Origin: Varroa destructor
Lineage: Eukaryota > Arthropoda > Arachnida > Mesostigmata > Varroidae
Length of the DNA: 64,000 nucleotides
Reading direction: 5' to 3'
Assembly (NCBI RefSeq): GCF_002443255.2
Contig: NW_019211454.1
Span: 5,737,858 to 5,801,857 of the forward strand
Positions 23,721-36,033 of the stretch are shown here, piece by piece. Position numbers and translations under genes: made by a program. Position 1 is the first letter of the stretch. Every line of letters begins with the position of its first letter. Below the pieces are notes generated by a model, which saw nothing but the letters and a program-made list of their open reading frames with translations, searched no databases and was not told the origin of the DNA.

Positions 23721-23972
23721 TTGCGCTTACGAGCCTCTCCCGCCGAGATGGCAAAGCCCTTTCCGAAATGGCGTCGAAAGCGGCTCGAACTCTATGAGAT
23801 TGATGGGAATACCAACAGCCCTATTTTGGAGCCGATCCTATCAGACCACAACAACAAGACGACGTTGAACGCAAATCCTACAGCCAGGTGCCAGCAAGCG
23901 GGTTTCCATTCCCGCTCCACTGTGTTTACGGTCTACTCTGCCAGCGAGACTAGACTGATCGCTCGAGGATGA
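23721..23972 (+). CDS. Exon-like ORF, unknown
   Basis: A plus-strand frame in a short GC-elevated block. From the ATG at 23751 it encodes MAKPFPKWRRKRLELYEID followed by a polar Asn/Thr-rich segment and ends SETRLIARG before a TGA at 23970-23972. The stretch has more balanced codon use than the surrounding spacer, and the start has a purine at -3 (GAGATGG). No domain is recognised. Candidate splice sites inside it (an AG before CCAGGTGCC) do not lead to a clear partner. It could be a single exon of a larger gene or chance. Confidence 0.25.
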   Translation: MRLRASPAEMAKPFPKWRRKRLELYEIDGNTNSPILEPILSDHNNKTTLNANPTARCQQAGFHSRSTVFTVYSASETRLIARG

Positions 23973-26876
23973 CTTCTTCGTGTCACTGGCTGTTGTGCTG
24001 GAGTACCTTGTCAGTAAGGATTTCTACATTCCAGTTGCATCACCAACAGAATAGACTTATCGTTGGCGACGCCAGCTGACTCGTCACGACGGTGCTGACC
24101 TGTAAAGCTCGTTCAAAAAACGAGAACTTGTAGCGTCAAACTATGTTTCGACCGACAGTTTTCAGGATGTATAGTTGTAGATTAAAATAATGTTATTACT
24201 CTAGTTAGTATAATTTTTTATTTATATTGATGTTATATTTATTATTGTCATTTATTGCATAACAAAGACAAAGAGACAAGCTTGACAAAGAGAAAAAGCT
24301 TTTTTCCGGGCCATCAGAGTTCGTAGGATCGAAGCATTGTATTGTAAGCGTAGATTAACACCGGTTTAACTCGGTATTCTTTTTAGACTTATTATCTTAA
24401 TTATATGCAGCTTCATTGAGTTCGTCAAATCGATGAATGGACATTGTTGCTTCAGCGTGAACGGGCTAAACTTGTCAATGCTTCCATTGATTTTTGAGTA
24501 TTATTAATCAATGACTTCAGATGGCAGAAAAGTCGACCACTGAAAATGAAAATCGTCTGCTTACCCAATAGCTGGACTGCCCAGATTCAAGTACACATAA
24601 CAGACTACGGTGAACAGATTTATTGGATAATATCATGCCAATAAAGTGATCGGAACCATTAATAAAAGAACTGCTATCGTTCTACTGGTTAGTTATGCCG
24701 CAATAATAAAATCGTGTCTACTCAAATGTAAAAAATCGGTCTAACCAAGCGGGACTCTTGCGAAGCGCAATTGTTGCTATAACAAATATGGGCTTCGCAG
24801 ATAAACAGTGACCTCTCTGCGTCTTTATCTAAAATGTCTGGGCTTAGAAATTAGCTGGAAATTGTTGGTGCTTTGTCTATGGCTCAGTTGAATTAAGTAA
24901 CGTGCCAATATTTCATCACAGCAATAGAGAACCGTAATTCATTAGTTGCCGTCTTGGAAATGCAAATTAATGTAACGACATTGTCACTCGACTGGACTCC
25001 ATGGCTTCGGCTTACTTCAGACACGATCATGACAGATCGGAGCGTAAAACATTGTATCCAATTGACCGTGCCCTGTTTTAGAGGAGGCACGCAACTTCGT
25101 GCAGGTTTAACATATCTGAGCTGTAAATCAAAGCGAAATTATTCCACCATTTCGTTTTTGCTACGTAAGATGTTCACGCTGTAAATAAACGGCGATGTCT
25201 TCGTTACTTCGGTATGCGCTAAGATCAGATTTGCTGTTCTACGCTGAACTTTACCTTGTGTAAACTTATATTCTTGTCTTTCGTCTGATATCGAACTTCT
25301 AGCTATTGAACTTGTTTAGGCGTAGGGCATATCGTACGAAAGCTATTGTAGAAAAAGCTATTTCACCATGAAAACGGTGATAACATAGGAAGTGAGGAAG
25401 CGCTTCAGCTTTGCATGCTTCTCTAACCATTTAAGGTACAAACAATAATACGTCGATCATAAACGTTACGTACTGTCTACAGATAGCTCAAAGCATAATC
25501 GGTCATGATCTGCGTGAGGGAAAAATTATTGAATCATGTCGCTGTGCGAGGCCGAAAGCAAGGCATACCCTTTCAGAACAAAAAAGACACGTAGTCATAA
25601 TCAGAGAGTCAGCTTATATATGGTCATTACATGCGATCGCCGCTGGCTGAATCATCTTTATGAAATACGCCCCGTCAAAACAATGTCTTACTGAATGAAG
25701 CCTGGCGGTCTTCAAGCTGTTGCCTCAAGTCGGTCTTGGCATTAGGTGACAAACTTGGTACTGGGTCAACAACAGCTTTGATTGAACTCAGCGTTGACAA
25801 ATTGTCATCTGCGTGGCTAGTCACTTACAGAGCAGTGTGGACGTGCGGTAACCTTTGTGTGTATGCTTGTGTATGGGTCTTATCCTAGCTTATCGGGAAT
25901 TATCTACCCCAGAGAGCAGATGGACCGTGGGGCAATCATCGGCCTTCCGACTACATCGGTTTAGCTGTGCAGCTGCAAGAAGCAACACGGTGTAACGGCC
26001 TCAGAGCCCGTTGTAAACTGTTGGCTATTCGCTGGTGCAGTGTGAGATTCTGCGTCCACGTACTGGTGCTGAACTTGGCACCATGGAGCGCGATATACAA
26101 TTCGACCTTCAGCTACTCCCAGATATTCGTTCTCTAATATATATGTACATATACGTGGCATAATATGTACTTGACGTTATGCAGATTAAGGCATGGAATC
26201 CTTTTTCTGGTTAAAGATTTTTCGATGTATTTTAAGGAAACGCTATATAGAACATAGTACACTATTTACGTTTTATTTACATTATAGTTTTTCATAAATA
26301 TCTACACGGTGATCGCGATGAAGAATCTCAAAACGCCTTAATCTCACTAACATCTTAGACAATCTTCATTCTCCGCTAACGAGTTCACTCAATCATTTTA
26401 TAGAGCGACTATCGCTCATTCAAACAGCGTTTCAAAGGCCCTTGTATCTTCACCCGCAACCCATACCATATTTATAGAAATATATTAGAATGATAGTGTT
26501 AAAGGCTACTTACAGCAGGATATAGGGGCACCGGTAGACCGTTGCACGAACAGACCCCTTCCTGATGACCCAGCTCTAGCCTCTTTTGAGTCACCGGCTA
26601 CCTTCCCGTGTGAATAGTCATCGTTATACGCGTAAAGTGCGATTCACTATAATAGACAGTGCTCCACTGCCGAGTTCAGGCCATTAAAGACGTTAGCGCT
26701 AGTGTTATACTTCCGTCCTTCGTCGCCCCGCTCTCAACCCTTTCGGGAACCCCGGTACAATTATGTCTGTTTGTCTGTCTGTCCATACAAAGCGGTGTCG
26801 CCAGTCTAACGGGCCGCCATCACTGTCGGCAGGCTGCCCCGGTTATTTAAGCAGAATTGTGAATGGCGTCATAAAA
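23973..26876. other. Gene-free stretch
   Basis: Spacer of mixed composition. Near 24270-24300 the sequence GACAAAGAGACAAGCTT is followed by a partial repeat (GACAAAGAGAAAAAGCTT). Frames at 24893-25184 and 25961-26161 lack support. Confidence 0.35.
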
Positions 26877-27039
26877 ATGTCGGAAATTGCCTTCCTATTC
26901 CAACGCCGAATTTCGTTGGGCAAAGGCAAGGGGACATCGAGCGCCTTCAGACACTCGGGAACCCCTTGTCGGTTTCGGCCTTGGCTGGCTTCTTTAGGCC
27001 TGGCCAAAAGCACACGGTTTTACAAACGTATTTATACAG
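26877..27039 (+). CDS. Candidate first coding exon, unknown
   Basis: ATG at 26877 sits in an A-rich start context (ATAAAAATGTC). The frame encodes MSEIAFLFQRRISLGKGKG, then a basic stretch with FRPWLASLGLAKSTRFYK, and ends at a consensus donor (ACAG then GTGAGT at 27040), leaving phase 1. The block is GC-elevated. No in-phase partner exon could be identified: an acceptor near 27299 gives an early stop. There is no signal peptide; the basic, arginine-containing N-terminus could suit a mitochondrial targeting peptide, but this is speculation. The family is unknown. Confidence 0.3.
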
Positions 27040-27248
27040 GTGAGTGGCTGCTTTGGGCAAAAACAGTTGCAGCGATAGTCGGTCGGGGGTACTAAGGGGT
27101 GATGGTAGACAGGGGGACGGAGAGCAAGATTTGTTCTGCTACAATAATTAGATCGTTGTGAATATGGGCTGTCTGACGATGCAAGAAACTGGAACAATTC
27201 GCTGCCGAGAGTCAAGCACCTCCATAAACTAAAGTAAATCCAAGTATC

Positions 27249-27271
27249 ATTATTATTATTATTATTATTAT
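27249..27271. repeat. (ATT)n microsatellite
   Basis: Seven and two-thirds ATT units without interruption. Confidence 0.95.
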
Positions 27272-28486
27272 CAAGGCTGTACGGTTGACTCTAGCAGACC
27301 TGTATGGAATCGAATTGCGCTAATTGCCCACTATACAGTGGCAAATGTAGAGTATCTGCTTGCTTTACCAATGAACATCTAGACCCATCATATTATTTAC
27401 CCACTTCTTGCACATGGTCCTTATTGAGTATATATACTAAAGCAATTTTTTTTAATCTCACTTCAGCCGCGTTCACCTTCTTGGTCGAGATTAAAGTTCT
27501 GGGCGCAAGCTGCAGTATCCCCAGTTATACGTATTATTGCCGTCGCGTAAAATTCAGCCTTATCACTGTTTCAAATCCAGTTTATTGAATTGTTGTACTA
27601 TTCCATCAGTCTGTTTCAGCAATCGGATCACATTGCTCAAGTGATCCTGTTAATTTACTTCGATTATTCACTAGGTCTGATTTATACATTCTATCGTCAT
27701 GTTCTAGACCCTGTTCTAGAGCTCCAAGAATGCATTACCGGCTACTGTTTAGATAACTGCTTAAGTAAACTTTGTTTTTAACGATTACTCGTCAAGCCAC
27801 ATTCGCACGCAAAACACGGCTTTATACCGGTTTTGGGATGTTCCGGACATATGCACATACATGTAGACGATTTACAATAACTAAATCCACGGCATCAGCG
27901 GGGCAGTAAATTCTTGTTCGCTGAGTGATTTAACATTTAATACGTATAAATAGCAGCAGGCATTTTCTATAGATTTGAACTTTGTGTATGGAGATATTGT
28001 TAGATGAGTCGAATACTCGGATTAGCCTTAATATAAAGCCAAAATCCATCATTCCTCAATTCAGCTCTTCGAAAAACGTTTTTTGCGTCCCTCGATCACA
28101 ACCTGCCTTCCGACGATCTTTAGCCTGTTCGTAACGGAAAAGGGGTGTCTTACACTGTAAGAGTTTACGGGACGGCTCTTAGTTGTTAGTCTCAGCTCTG
28201 CAGAATCCAGATCGTCATGCCCGGGTGACGCCGTAAACGTGTTGTTTTGCGTCTGACCAATTTCTGATAGGAATGTCGAAACCTCGCAAGCCAGTGCTAC
28301 GGCCATGCATCGACGGCTTCCATAGAACGATCACTCTACTTGTTAGAATAATGAATAATGCAACGCCTAGATTGCCCATGAGGTATTCCAAGACGACGTG
28401 TTCCCAAAGAAAGTGGAGCGTCCACGCGTGACCTTCCGTGGTCCGTCATGCTCACGTAGGTTTGAAACCTAATCAGACCTAATTTC
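27272..28486. other. Spacer
   Basis: The 94-codon frame at 27304-27588 (Cys-containing N-terminus) and others here are within chance expectation. No splice-supported gene was seen. Confidence 0.3.

Positions 28487-28517
<31 letters not shown>
28487..28517. repeat. (AAT)n microsatellite
   Basis: About ten uninterrupted AAT units. It is the complement-class partner of the ATT tract 1.2 kb to the left. Confidence 0.95.
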
Positions 28518-28965
28518 GCAGAAACGGAAAACATCGCTACCAGCGTGTGTTACTAAACGCGTTCACTATTTGTTGAGCAGTTGTTATTCTAGGGGACGCT
28601 CGAGCGCTGAACCCTTTATAGATCCTCATATTCAGCAAATTTCTCTAGTACACTGCAATGGTTCGCGATTGAAAATCTAATTTTCTATCGAATTAGCCAT
28701 GTATATCGAATTGCTCTAATAACTGATACACGTACATATGTATGTGTAATGGTGACGATCCGGTCCTATACGCCCCTGGTACACTTTCAAATTCTATCCG
28801 TGTTCGCAAGAAGACTTCTTACTTTAGCATCCGCTGCCCAGTGGACATAGGCAGCAGGTTACAAACGCGTTGCGTTCGGATCAGCCACGTACGTCTGGGT
28901 CGTCTGAAGCTGATATTTCTCAACTTGCTTCTCTTCAGACTAGCAATAGTATTGAGTTGAACGCG

Positions 28966-28982
28966 TCATCATCATCATCATC
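28966..28982. repeat. (TCA)n microsatellite
   Basis: Five and a half TCA units. Confidence 0.9.
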
Positions 28983-29488
28983 TGGTTCCGGGTTTGTTTC
29001 GCCTCGCGTGGGCAACCAGACTCGACGTACGTCCTAAAGACAATGACTATAACAAGCTGCGATCCTCCGCTTGGACTGCTTGGATATCACATCCCGAGCT
29101 GATTACCTTATATGCAAATGGGTTTGTTTCGGGAAATTATTTCTCGAAAAGCGTTTTATTGGCATTCACTCGCACTGGCGATCAGCGCGTATGTTGACAG
29201 AAGCGAACGAATTATCAATGTAAAAGAAAAACAACAGAGAGACCGGGTTGCTGGACGGAACTGGGACTTATTGTAGCAAAAATCTCTAACTGCCATTAAG
29301 ACTAGCCGAGGTCGTTCGGATAGAGCACCCAACTAGATTTTCCGCTACGCGTGCACTGCACACCTACGCTGTAGGAGATCCGGTGGCAAATGGTTCCTGC
29401 GACGACCTAGTTCGGACCGAAATCGCCCATGTAATGTTCATTTTTCACAGCTGAAATCACGAAAGAGTGAGTATATACACTGAATAAC

Positions 29489-29501
29489 AAAAAAAAAAAA
29501 A
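29489..29501. repeat. Poly-A tract (13)
   Basis: An uninterrupted run of 13 A residues in spacer. It could be a retroposed poly-A tail, but no retrotransposon body is recognised on its 5' side. Confidence 0.85.
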
Positions 29502-30348
29502 CAACCAAAAATAGTACAGCCAGATACATTTGCAGAGTAAGTCAATACAAATTATAAAATAGAGTTCCGACACATGAAGAGAATATTTACATCACTCCAA
29601 TCGACGAATGGCGGTTCTTCAGCTAAAGTCTATCGGAACGCCGACATCTTCGCCACGATACAAACGACTTTAAGCAAATATCCTATTTGATTCATGCTAG
29701 TAAACTTTTCGGTAAGCCGTTTAAGGTCCATCAAAGAGAACGATGATTTCATTCTAACTACCAGTAGATAACTACGTACATTAGAGAGATGACTGTTTAC
29801 TGTCAATAAAAATACTGAATTTGTGCACGACATGAAGGGCTCTAAGTGCGTACACTTGTGAAGCTGTACATAGAAGAAACGGTCAGGTGTATTGGTCCAG
29901 CTTAGCACTAATCGTTAAAACATCTCTCGCTAATGAAAAACAATTATTATTAACGTGTTTGTGCTTCTTCGCTTCTCTGCTGCTCTTCAAAGCTTCCTAG
30001 GTAATTGAAGTACCGCTGGGTGAATTAATCCTAACTGAGGTCATCTTGATACGAGTAGAGATTGACCACTTCAAGAACTCGATTAGCGCCAAATTAGGCG
30101 GACGAGTCAACAGATGACGGTTAAGTGTAACGACGACATTTTTAAACGAGTCTATTTCTGCATGAACAGAGTATTAGTAGTAACCGTAGGGCTGAGGAAG
30201 GAATAAAAGACAACTCATGAAAACTTAGAAAATAGCTGAAGAGAACTCTACTGAACTAACGTATTACCATGTAGGTACTAAATTTCTTCGTAAGCGGTAC
30301 GTGGTCGACCGGGCATTCGATGTTTAAGCCAGCTTCGAATGATAAAGT
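29502..30348. other. Spacer
   Basis: A 92-codon minus-strand frame at 29908-29630 has no splice or family support. Nothing else recognised. Confidence 0.3.
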
Positions 30349-30385
30349 GGCCTTATAATCTTAGCCCCAACAAGATTATAAGGCC
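30349..30385. repeat. Perfect 14-bp inverted repeat, 9-bp loop
   Basis: GGCCTTATAATCTT (30349-30362) and AAGATTATAAGGCC (30372-30385) are exact reverse complements separated by nine bases rich in C and A. This is the tightest hairpin I found in the window. No transposon or RNA gene is recognised around it. Confidence 0.9.
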
Positions 30386-30986
30386 CCTAAAGCAAATCCA
30401 CATAAAACCCATATAAACTCAACTACCGTGTTGAATCAATGGAGTGTTCAGCGACGTAGCGAGATAAAAGTTCGTAAAGAAACAGGTGCGGGCTCACGAT
30501 AAAACAGAGTACAAATAACAAACTTTATAATAAATATCAGCGCTACCGGCTTGACGCAAATAGGCCAGCGGTTGTACACTTTACGTCAAAGCCACAACAT
30601 ACCTATAATACGTTTAGTCTCTTGGGGCACAGTAGGTCGAGATTATTTACACCTACGAAAGAGATCAAACGTTACTGTCTACGTAACGATGGGTCGACCT
30701 TCACTAGTGAAAATATCCACAACCTGAAGCTGGACAGCGAGCATATTTGGTGAATTGATTTAAACATAACGTATTGACTAAAAAAGGTTCAATTTCACGG
30801 TTAAAGAAAGCTTTATATGCTCTTGTTAAGGACATATATGCGTATGGCTTGAATGTGACATAAGCTAGATCATACACGATATGATTAGCGTAAAAATGAG
30901 ATCAAACTCCGTTGTTTATATTTCAATATTATTTCGTTTTTATAAAGGTATCCTTCAAAGATCCAGTGAATGTTTTGCCGACACTA

Positions 30987-31007
30987 ATATATATATATAT
31001 ATATATA
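30987..31007. repeat. (AT)n microsatellite
   Basis: Ten and a half AT units. Confidence 0.95.
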
Positions 31008-31962
31008 ATTGCCGAGAAATTATTGACTGTTTTCGTTATGTTAATTAATATGAATTATTTAAAAGCTGAAATTTGGCAAATTGGCAAAAAATTTGGCAAT
31101 AGGACATGTGTTAAAATTGTTCGAATGGCTTTTTTTATAAGTGAAATATTTGCAAAGGTTCGTTAAATTTTACAGGTTCATAACGGCAAATGCTTAAATA
31201 CCACCCAGGCCCATAACAAATGTCTACTACTTATAGTCAAGAGATATATTGTCGGAGCAAATGGCCTAAAAATGGTTTTCCTTCTGGAAAACGTATGTAA
31301 AAATGCTTTTCAAAAAAATTGATGAAATAGTGCGACATCTGAGGAAAATGTACTCGTGAATAGTCATAACATTGCTAAGAAAAACCATACAAATTTTAAA
31401 ACATTGCAAAAAAAAAAAAGGTAATTACAAGAAGAGCTCGAATCAACCCAAAGATTTTACCCAACTTCTTTTCCACCTGCATAAGTTTACAGGAGCACAA
31501 CGAAATCAATACGCTTGTAAATTTACGATTGATTACGGATGATAGAAACTGATTCATATATAACAATAACGTTCAAATAAGAAAATCTGGTCACGATCCG
31601 TGGCAAGGCCCAGACTGACGCTAAGTAAGGTCATACAAAGCGTTTGGTCGATTTGAAAGTCATATATGATAAGTTGCTGCCGCCTTATAGAACGATTCCT
31701 GTTCTCTGTCGACAGCTACCCACTGAGGTAAATCGAGTGGAATTGATGAACGGATTAGGCGTCATCTTCCAGCATAGCGATGCCAGCCCATACACATCTT
31801 GAGTTGACTGGCAAACTTGGGGGGAAAATTTTATTGCATGCGCTGTATACTATCAGGGTATGCGTAAATCCCTTTATAGTGTTAGTACAATTTCAATGGA
31901 AGGACACAGACATCACATGTCACAAAAACAGCCAACACGTTTTCGAAAACGCAGTATAAGCT
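31008..31962. other. A/T-rich spacer
   Basis: Includes a poly-A tract near 31409-31420. No gene supported. Confidence 0.35.
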
Positions 31963-32760
31963 ATGTATTCATTTATATATAATTCTGCAAGCATGGGTGC
32001 CTATGTAGTTTTGCCCATACACCGTTCTTCCATGCTAACAACGTTAAGCCGCGCATCTGATATAGTATGTGAGACTCTAAACAGTCTAACGCTTTGCAAG
32101 TACAGATTCGTCTTTCATCCTTCCTTCTACTCGTCTAGAATAAGTTTACAACAGCAGGTTTCTCATTTTGGCGATGTTTTTGTACGACACTGCTCTCATG
32201 CTCGTTCGCTCGGCAGTTCACTGGAGCTTGGCTTGAGCGCGCCTCATGTATTCCTCGTACGAAACTCAAGAGGACCCAGCTTTCAAGTTGAAGAGCCTAA
32301 CCGGCTGGTAGCCTGTCTAGATGAACGGGAGGGGGCCACAGAGCCGTTCCTCACCGTTCCTGCTGCCACGGAAAGATAGCGAGACTTGAGCTAACGTCGT
32401 ACAACGTCGCAGAACTAGCTCGACGACGCTTTAACTTTGCTGCTCCTACGATGCGATCTGCAAGAGACTACGAGCGGTGTCGTCGACAAGTGCACGCAGC
32501 GGCCCGGCCGACCAGCTTGCAAGCTCTTTCTCTTGGTGTTTCTGTATCATTCCCCTATCTCCCGGCACTGCTGCTGATGAAGGTTTTCATTTTTTCTGAC
32601 AGCTTTTGGATTGGTTCGCTTTTCAATCCGATAGTAGTGGGAGAAGCGTTTGGGTGAAGGCAAGAGCCTCTCTGCTGGGGTTTGGATGGGTGGGGCAACA
32701 TGGAACAAAGTGTTAAAGGACCGTCGAAGATAGGGTCCCGTTTGCAGAGGTACAAGTGAA
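31963..32760. other. GC-elevated island with 138-codon plus frame
   Basis: The plus-strand frame 31963-32379 begins at ATG (MYSFIYNSASMGAYVV) in A/T-rich DNA and runs into a GC-richer block (HARSLGSSLELGLSAPH, then EREGATEPFLTVP). Downstream, 32451-32657 and a minus frame at 32755-32555 are also open. Raised GC removes stop codons, so openness here is weak evidence. It may be a promoter/5' UTR region or an unrecognised repeat. No domain or clean splice pair was found. Confidence 0.3.
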
Positions 32761-34227
32761 TTATGTCGTATATAGGCTATGGCAATATCCTAGTAGTTAC
32801 ATCATCGGGGTCTGTGACGAAAATTTTTTGGGGGTAGTTGGGGAGCGTATGTGAGAGAAATAGAGAGGGGAACATAGACCACTATATATTATTTAGCGTG
32901 TGGAAAAATGTCCTATTCAAGGTCATAACTATACAGCTACATAACTAAGGTGGAAACTGTGGATAACCTTGAAATAAAATATGGATTTTTACAATTGAAT
33001 TGCTTTTTGCTCACGTGAAAGCGTGTTCAAAATAGTGTTTGACATTTAATTCACGCTGATCAGGTATGACACACTGCTACTTCTTTTCTGATCCTGCGCC
33101 TCAATCACCAATGTCATAACCTGGCGTAATTGCGAGAAACCTTATTAATATAAGATCGACATATCTCAATGCACGGTCACTTAGAGCTCCTACCGAATTG
33201 AATTGTATGATACGAACAGATATTATCCCGACATATTTAATAATTAGAGTGTAATTATTTTTTTAAGTTTCAGTTAACTGTAACCGTTAATCGTAGTAAT
33301 AAACACGAATGTACCAATGCATGTGTTAGATTATAAATGTAAAGCAAATGTGGCTGGTTTACTTAACCAATACAGACAAGAACTTTATCAAAGGAAACTG
33401 AACAACTAATTACACATCGTTGAGCAGTACCACGACTTCTAAGCGTATTCATTTCACTTATGTACAGAAAGTTCCCCTTGAGGAATAGAACAGTACTTGA
33501 CTCGACTGTGACTTACGGTTCGAGTGACGCCGCGGGGGATTCGCTTCAAGTGATCGAACCAAAAAGGTCACAGGAAAAAGTTAGGCAAAAGCTATCTACC
33601 TCAAAAATCAATAGTCTCCAAGTAAGTAAAAAGACCTAGAAGCGCTGCAAACCTAGACACCGAACAAGGCTGACTGTATTCCACCAGTCTGCTCTGTGGG
33701 CGAACGATGTTCCTCACGGCTACTTCAACCAACTCAACTGCTGCTGGTAGTACTGGCACAACTAAAAAACTAATGATTTATCCAAACATTTTAGGACAAC
33801 GACAATCAGGGACAATGGGGAAATTTGCGGAATGAGAGCGTTTCGATAGAAGCAAGACGAATGTAAATGCACAGCTGTGCAGCGGAGAGAGGAGACCGCA
33901 AAGGAGCTGCATGATATTTATTAACGGTTTACATATCCTTAATTAATTCATTGTTTGCCTGTGACATTGTTATTTTATTCCGTTGCACGATGATCCATGG
34001 TTACATGTCACACTTACAAAAGATAATGTGACACTCTTTACGATCTGGTGAAATAAAATGTTCTTTTTTTCGCTCAGATTTTTATGATATTAATGCGCTC
34101 TCAGCGTATGTTTCAACCCTAGTTTAGACGGCCGCATCTGGTATCGCAATATGCGATCAGCACGCGGCGCGCTTTTTAGACGTTGTAGATAATTAAAAAA
34201 AAAAATTGATTAAATAATACCATCTAT
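32761..34227. other. A/T-rich spacer
   Basis: No gene, structured repeat or RNA recognised; an A tract lies near 34194-34205. Confidence 0.35.
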
Positions 34228-34779
34228 TCAAAGTGAGTGCAAGCGCACGTTAGGTGGCAGTCTGGTAGAGACGGTTGATAATAATGTTGACTTTAGATAG
34301 GGCTGCTGGCAAAGGCCAGTGATGTCCGGTAACCATGTGTGCACCTTACATTGTGTGCAAGCCATTGAGTTTAATACAACATAAGCCTGCAGCTGACGTA
34401 ATACGAACAAACGACCTTAGTTGTCGGATAGCGAAAATCGGGTGGGTACGGAAAACCTTGGTTACAGCCAGCGGTCAGTCTTTCGCTGTATGGGGCAATT
34501 GCGGACCACACAAAAAGAACATACCTACCCTGCCCTTCGATGCTTCTTGTACAGTATATAAACTTTGCCGATATTTCTATCGATACGTCAGATTGCATCG
34601 CATGTAAACATATAATGATATAGATTTCTATAGCTGAAGCACCCTATTTGCTGCTCGGTCCATATGTGGACAGGTGATGATACACTGATCTGGCTCTCGT
34701 CACATATAAGCAGTTTCTGTTTTAGACAAAGATTCCAGACTTCTTTTGTATTGGGTTGAGTTTTCATTGAAGGAAACAT
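34228..34779 (-). mobile_element. Possible Tc1-like transposase remnant
   Basis: Minus-strand frames in series give LLICDESQISVSSPVHIW (frame 34779-34588) and then GRYVLFVWSAIAPYSE (frame 34598-34371). These resemble, in the right order, the Tc1-family blocks around the first catalytic Asp (..SDES.F.....VW) and the strand after it (G..VMVWGAIS). The spacing is about 15-20 residues longer than usual, and the second and third catalytic blocks cannot be recognised. This may be an old Tc1 copy or coincidence. Confidence 0.25.
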
Positions 34780-35784
34780 GTTTAAAGTCTATATCGATAG
34801 CGTTATGATATGCTGAATGGCCAGTAGACAAGGCTCGTTATGAACAGCCGTCAATTTCGAAAATTAGCTAATCTGATGGCCCACTAACTTGTCAGCCGTA
34901 TTGTGAAACGGGCAGGAAGTACCTCTCTAATACACCGGGGATCTCAAAAGGATAATGACAAGATAGCCAAACGAAAGTACTTGCTTCTCAGTCATGGACC
35001 AAAACTGTTCCGTAACAAGGCAGAGCTAACTAACCCTTTAGGTAAGAGAGGGGTCGTACGTACCCATTTTTCTAGATGAAATGATCGTTGGTGACTGTAC
35101 TGCGAAAACTCCAGTCTAAATAGACTCGATTGAAGTTTGTAGTTACATCCTTCAATTGTCATCCGTATTTACTACGTTTAGCTGGAAATGATGCTATCTA
35201 TTAGTTAAGATAAGAGTCTGCTGCGATGATCATTTGCGTTCTTCTAAGATTTACCAAACACAGATATACAACGGCAAGTACTTTTAATTCAATAAGAAGC
35301 TGAAAATAGAAAATAAATCGTACCTTCACCGAAATGAATATTTTCTAGTAAGGATACGAGAAGCGTCGTGTTATTTTGATAGTTCCTCTGATCAGCGCCT
35401 TATCAGCAACTTTCGGAAACTACTCGCAATTGTAGATCTCCCCGAAGTACTTAATCCCATTCCGCATTCCGGTGAAAAGATTAAATCGGGCACATATCGC
35501 GTCAGATAAAAAAAATATGTTTATAATATAAAAAATAATAAAACCTTCCAGATATCTTTTCATCGATCTCGTCTACCTACGCCACTGTGTACATCATTTG
35601 TTATATTTCCAATATATACGTCTAATATTATATTCAATCTGCCCTTTCTGGCAGATAGCAACAGCCCCCTACTACACGACATCTACGAATCTAGCACTTC
35701 AATAACTTTACTTAATTCTAACAGCGATACGCTCAACAATAGTTTTCATATCAGAGAAGCTCACAAACACGAATTGTTTAATTG
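34780..35784. other. A/T-rich spacer
   Basis: No gene or repeat recognised. Confidence 0.35.
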
Positions 35785-36033
35785 ATGCAGTGCTTTTTGC
35801 TTATGATTCTGGTCAGTTGGTTGCCCTTCCAATGCGCGGTGGCTCCTGGCCCCCTGGCCGAACGCAACGAGCACAAGATAGCAAAGCAGACGACTAACGC
35901 TATCACCATATCCACGGTAAACGACTCTATCTATTGGTTGGCAGTTCATTATTGCTTAAGACAGGGCGTAAGACAAATGAAGATTACTTTGTCTTCTACC
36001 AGTTCCACATGGCAGCAAGACGAAAAGTACTGA
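35785..36033 (+). CDS. ORF with signal-peptide-like start
   Basis: From ATG at 35785 the plus frame encodes a hydrophobic start MQCFLLMILVSWLPFQCAVA. This has the length and small-residue ending (A-V-A) of a secretory signal peptide, followed by a polar chain (PGPLAERNEHKIAKQTTNA). The frame closes at 36033 after 82 codons. A donor-like GTAAAC follows the Ser-Thr codons near 35918, so it could be a first exon. Local GC rises over the first 150 bases. There is no recognised mature domain and no partner exon. A T-rich spacer can mimic signal peptides, so confidence is low. Confidence 0.25.
   Translation: MQCFLLMILVSWLPFQCAVAPGPLAERNEHKIAKQTTNAITISTVNDSIYWLAVHYCLRQGVRQMKITLSSTSSTWQQDEKY

Noticed and set aside
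31963..32379. 138-codon ORF as a real gene
   Set aside because: The length is near what is expected by chance in a window this size, half of it lies in a GC-raised island where stops are rare, and no domain or splice evidence supports it. It is described only as part of the island.
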